A stretch of DNA of 64,000 nt, taken from Leptospira perdikensis (GTDB taxonomy: Bacteria > Spirochaetota > Leptospiria > Leptospirales > Leptospiraceae). Position numbers and translations under genes: made by a program. The stretch lies in contig NZ_RQGA01000011.1 of assembly GCF_004769575.1 (NCBI RefSeq), positions 136,072-200,071 of the forward strand, in the 5' to 3' direction. The notes under the pieces were generated by a model. That model had not been told where the DNA came from, did not search any database, and saw only the letters and a list, made by a program, of their open reading frames with translations. Each line of letters begins with the position of its first letter. Within the stretch, counting starts at the first letter, position 1. Below, piece by piece: positions 63,520 to 64,000 of the stretch.

Positions 63520-63723
63520 ATGTCCGAAGAACAAACAGAAACAACGTCGAAGGAATCCCTAATTGTCACTTCTAAAGTGAAAGCATACATCAAAAGCAAA
63601 GGATTTATGACTTCTGGAGACGCAATTGAGGGAATCAACGAAGAAATCTACCGTCTCCTCGACAAAGCTCTGGAAAGAACCTCTGCGAATAAAAGAACAA
63701 CGGTTCGATCCACAGATTTCTAA
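63520..63723 (+). CDS. Bacterial histone-fold protein
   Basis: 67 residues, almost all one histone fold (13-67). LIVTSKVKAYIKSKGFMTSG starts helix alpha1; a middle helix (INEEIYRLLDKALERTSA) and the loop NKRTTVRSTDF complete it. R59 with D66 seven residues later matches the archaeal R-x-T-V/I-x3-D clamp that holds histone dimers, and the N-terminal pattern matches the short bacterial histones recently studied in Bdellovibrio and Leptospira. It should dimerise and bind DNA. It lies between the coiled-coil gene (11 bp) and map (3 bp). Confidence 0.85.
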   Translation: MSEEQTETTSKESLIVTSKVKAYIKSKGFMTSGDAIEGINEEIYRLLDKALERTSANKRTTVRSTDF

Positions 63724-63726
63724 TCC

Positions 63727-64000
63727 GTGATTTACATTAAAAACAAATCTGAAATTGAAACGATGAGGAAGGCGGGAAAATTTGCCGCCGAACTCCTCGT
63801 CTACCTAGAACCCTTTGTCAAAGCAGGGGTCACCACTCTCGAACTGAACGATCTCGCAGAAGCCTATACCAAAAAAAATGGCCATAGATCGGCCCCACTC
63901 GGATACAAAGGGTTTCCTAAATCCATTTGTTCTTCGATCAACCATGTCGTTTGCCACGGAATTCCGAAAAAGGAAGATGTCCTCGCCAATGGAGACATTG
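63727..64000 (+). CDS. map: Methionine aminopeptidase, 3' end outside window
   Basis: 91 visible residues from a GTG start at 63727, 3 bp after the histone gene stop. IYIKNKSEIETMRKAGK and SICSSINHVVCHGIPK (active-site His in VCHGIP) are type I MetAP signatures. It removes the N-terminal Met from new proteins. Same strand as the histone and coiled-coil genes, so it is probably the third gene of that operon. Confidence 0.93.
   Translation, partial: MIYIKNKSEIETMRKAGKFAAELLVYLEPFVKAGVTTLELNDLAEAYTKKNGHRSAPLGYKGFPKSICSSINHVVCHGIPKKEDVLANGDI

Overview
The window is chromosomal DNA of a Leptospira, most likely a saprophytic species of the L. biflexa type. This rests on an AT-rich base composition (by eye roughly 40% GC), spirochaete-style lipoprotein signal peptides, an OmpL47-like repeat protein, a FlaA-family protein, several 7TMR-DISM sensors, a huge spirochaetal coiled-coil protein, and many short hypotheticals between well-conserved housekeeping genes. 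Species assignment is inference. I saw no rRNA, tRNA, insertion sequence, prophage or CRISPR array. Both window edges cut genes: a universal stress protein on the left and methionine aminopeptidase on the right.

Layout. 1-8.9 kb: a PotABCD polyamine ABC importer (minus) divergent from succinate-semialdehyde dehydrogenase, GABA-type aminotransferase and aminobutyraldehyde dehydrogenase (plus), together a putrescine uptake and catabolism locus. 8.9-21.7 kb: envelope genes (PpiD/SurA-like protein, CheX-like protein, an OmpA/TM/TPR operon, a beta-barrel-like protein, an OmpL47-type protein, a FlaA-family protein), an ABC-F ATPase, RdgB, a STAS protein and ComF. 21.7-27.4 kb (minus): unknown anchored protein, Lnt, PIN-TRAM, CarD, SPOR. 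27.5-33.8 kb: a methyltransferase, two tandemly duplicated LamG proteins, a 7TM-AraC regulator and a SpoIIE-type phosphatase. 33.9-40.7 kb: a caa3-type cytochrome oxidase operon (small membrane ORF, SCO, CtaC, CtaD, CtaE, CtaF; minus) divergent from the haem A genes ctaA and ctaB. 40.7-48 kb: two TPM-domain proteins, a second 7TMR-DISM/SpoIIE phosphatase, a citrate synthase homologue, a second STAS protein, a cytochrome c lipoprotein and an SDR epimerase.

48-55.7 kb is a seven-gene run with overlapping or abutting ends: a membrane-anchored protein, a MoxR AAA+ ATPase, an unknown, a VWA protein that also carries an HExxH metallopeptidase motif, another unknown, a PaaK-like adenylate-forming ligase and NadR. 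55.7-60.2 kb carries a putative Fe(II) oxygenase, an ICMT-like methyltransferase, an acyltransferase, a GHKL-like ATPase and a ferritin-like diiron protein. 60.2-64 kb is an apparent operon of a 1076-residue coiled-coil protein, a 67-residue histone-fold protein and map.

The main points for a second look are: the bacterial histone next to the giant coiled-coil protein with a possible C-terminal HTH; a citrate synthase homologue in which all three catalytic residues appear substituted (E262, Q304, E360 in place of His, His, Asp); the MoxR/VWA-metallopeptidase cassette; a shared GTCC-N14-GGAC element upstream of both LamG genes beside an AraC regulator; a CTG start for rdgB; and a 50-residue membrane ORF heading the oxidase operon.
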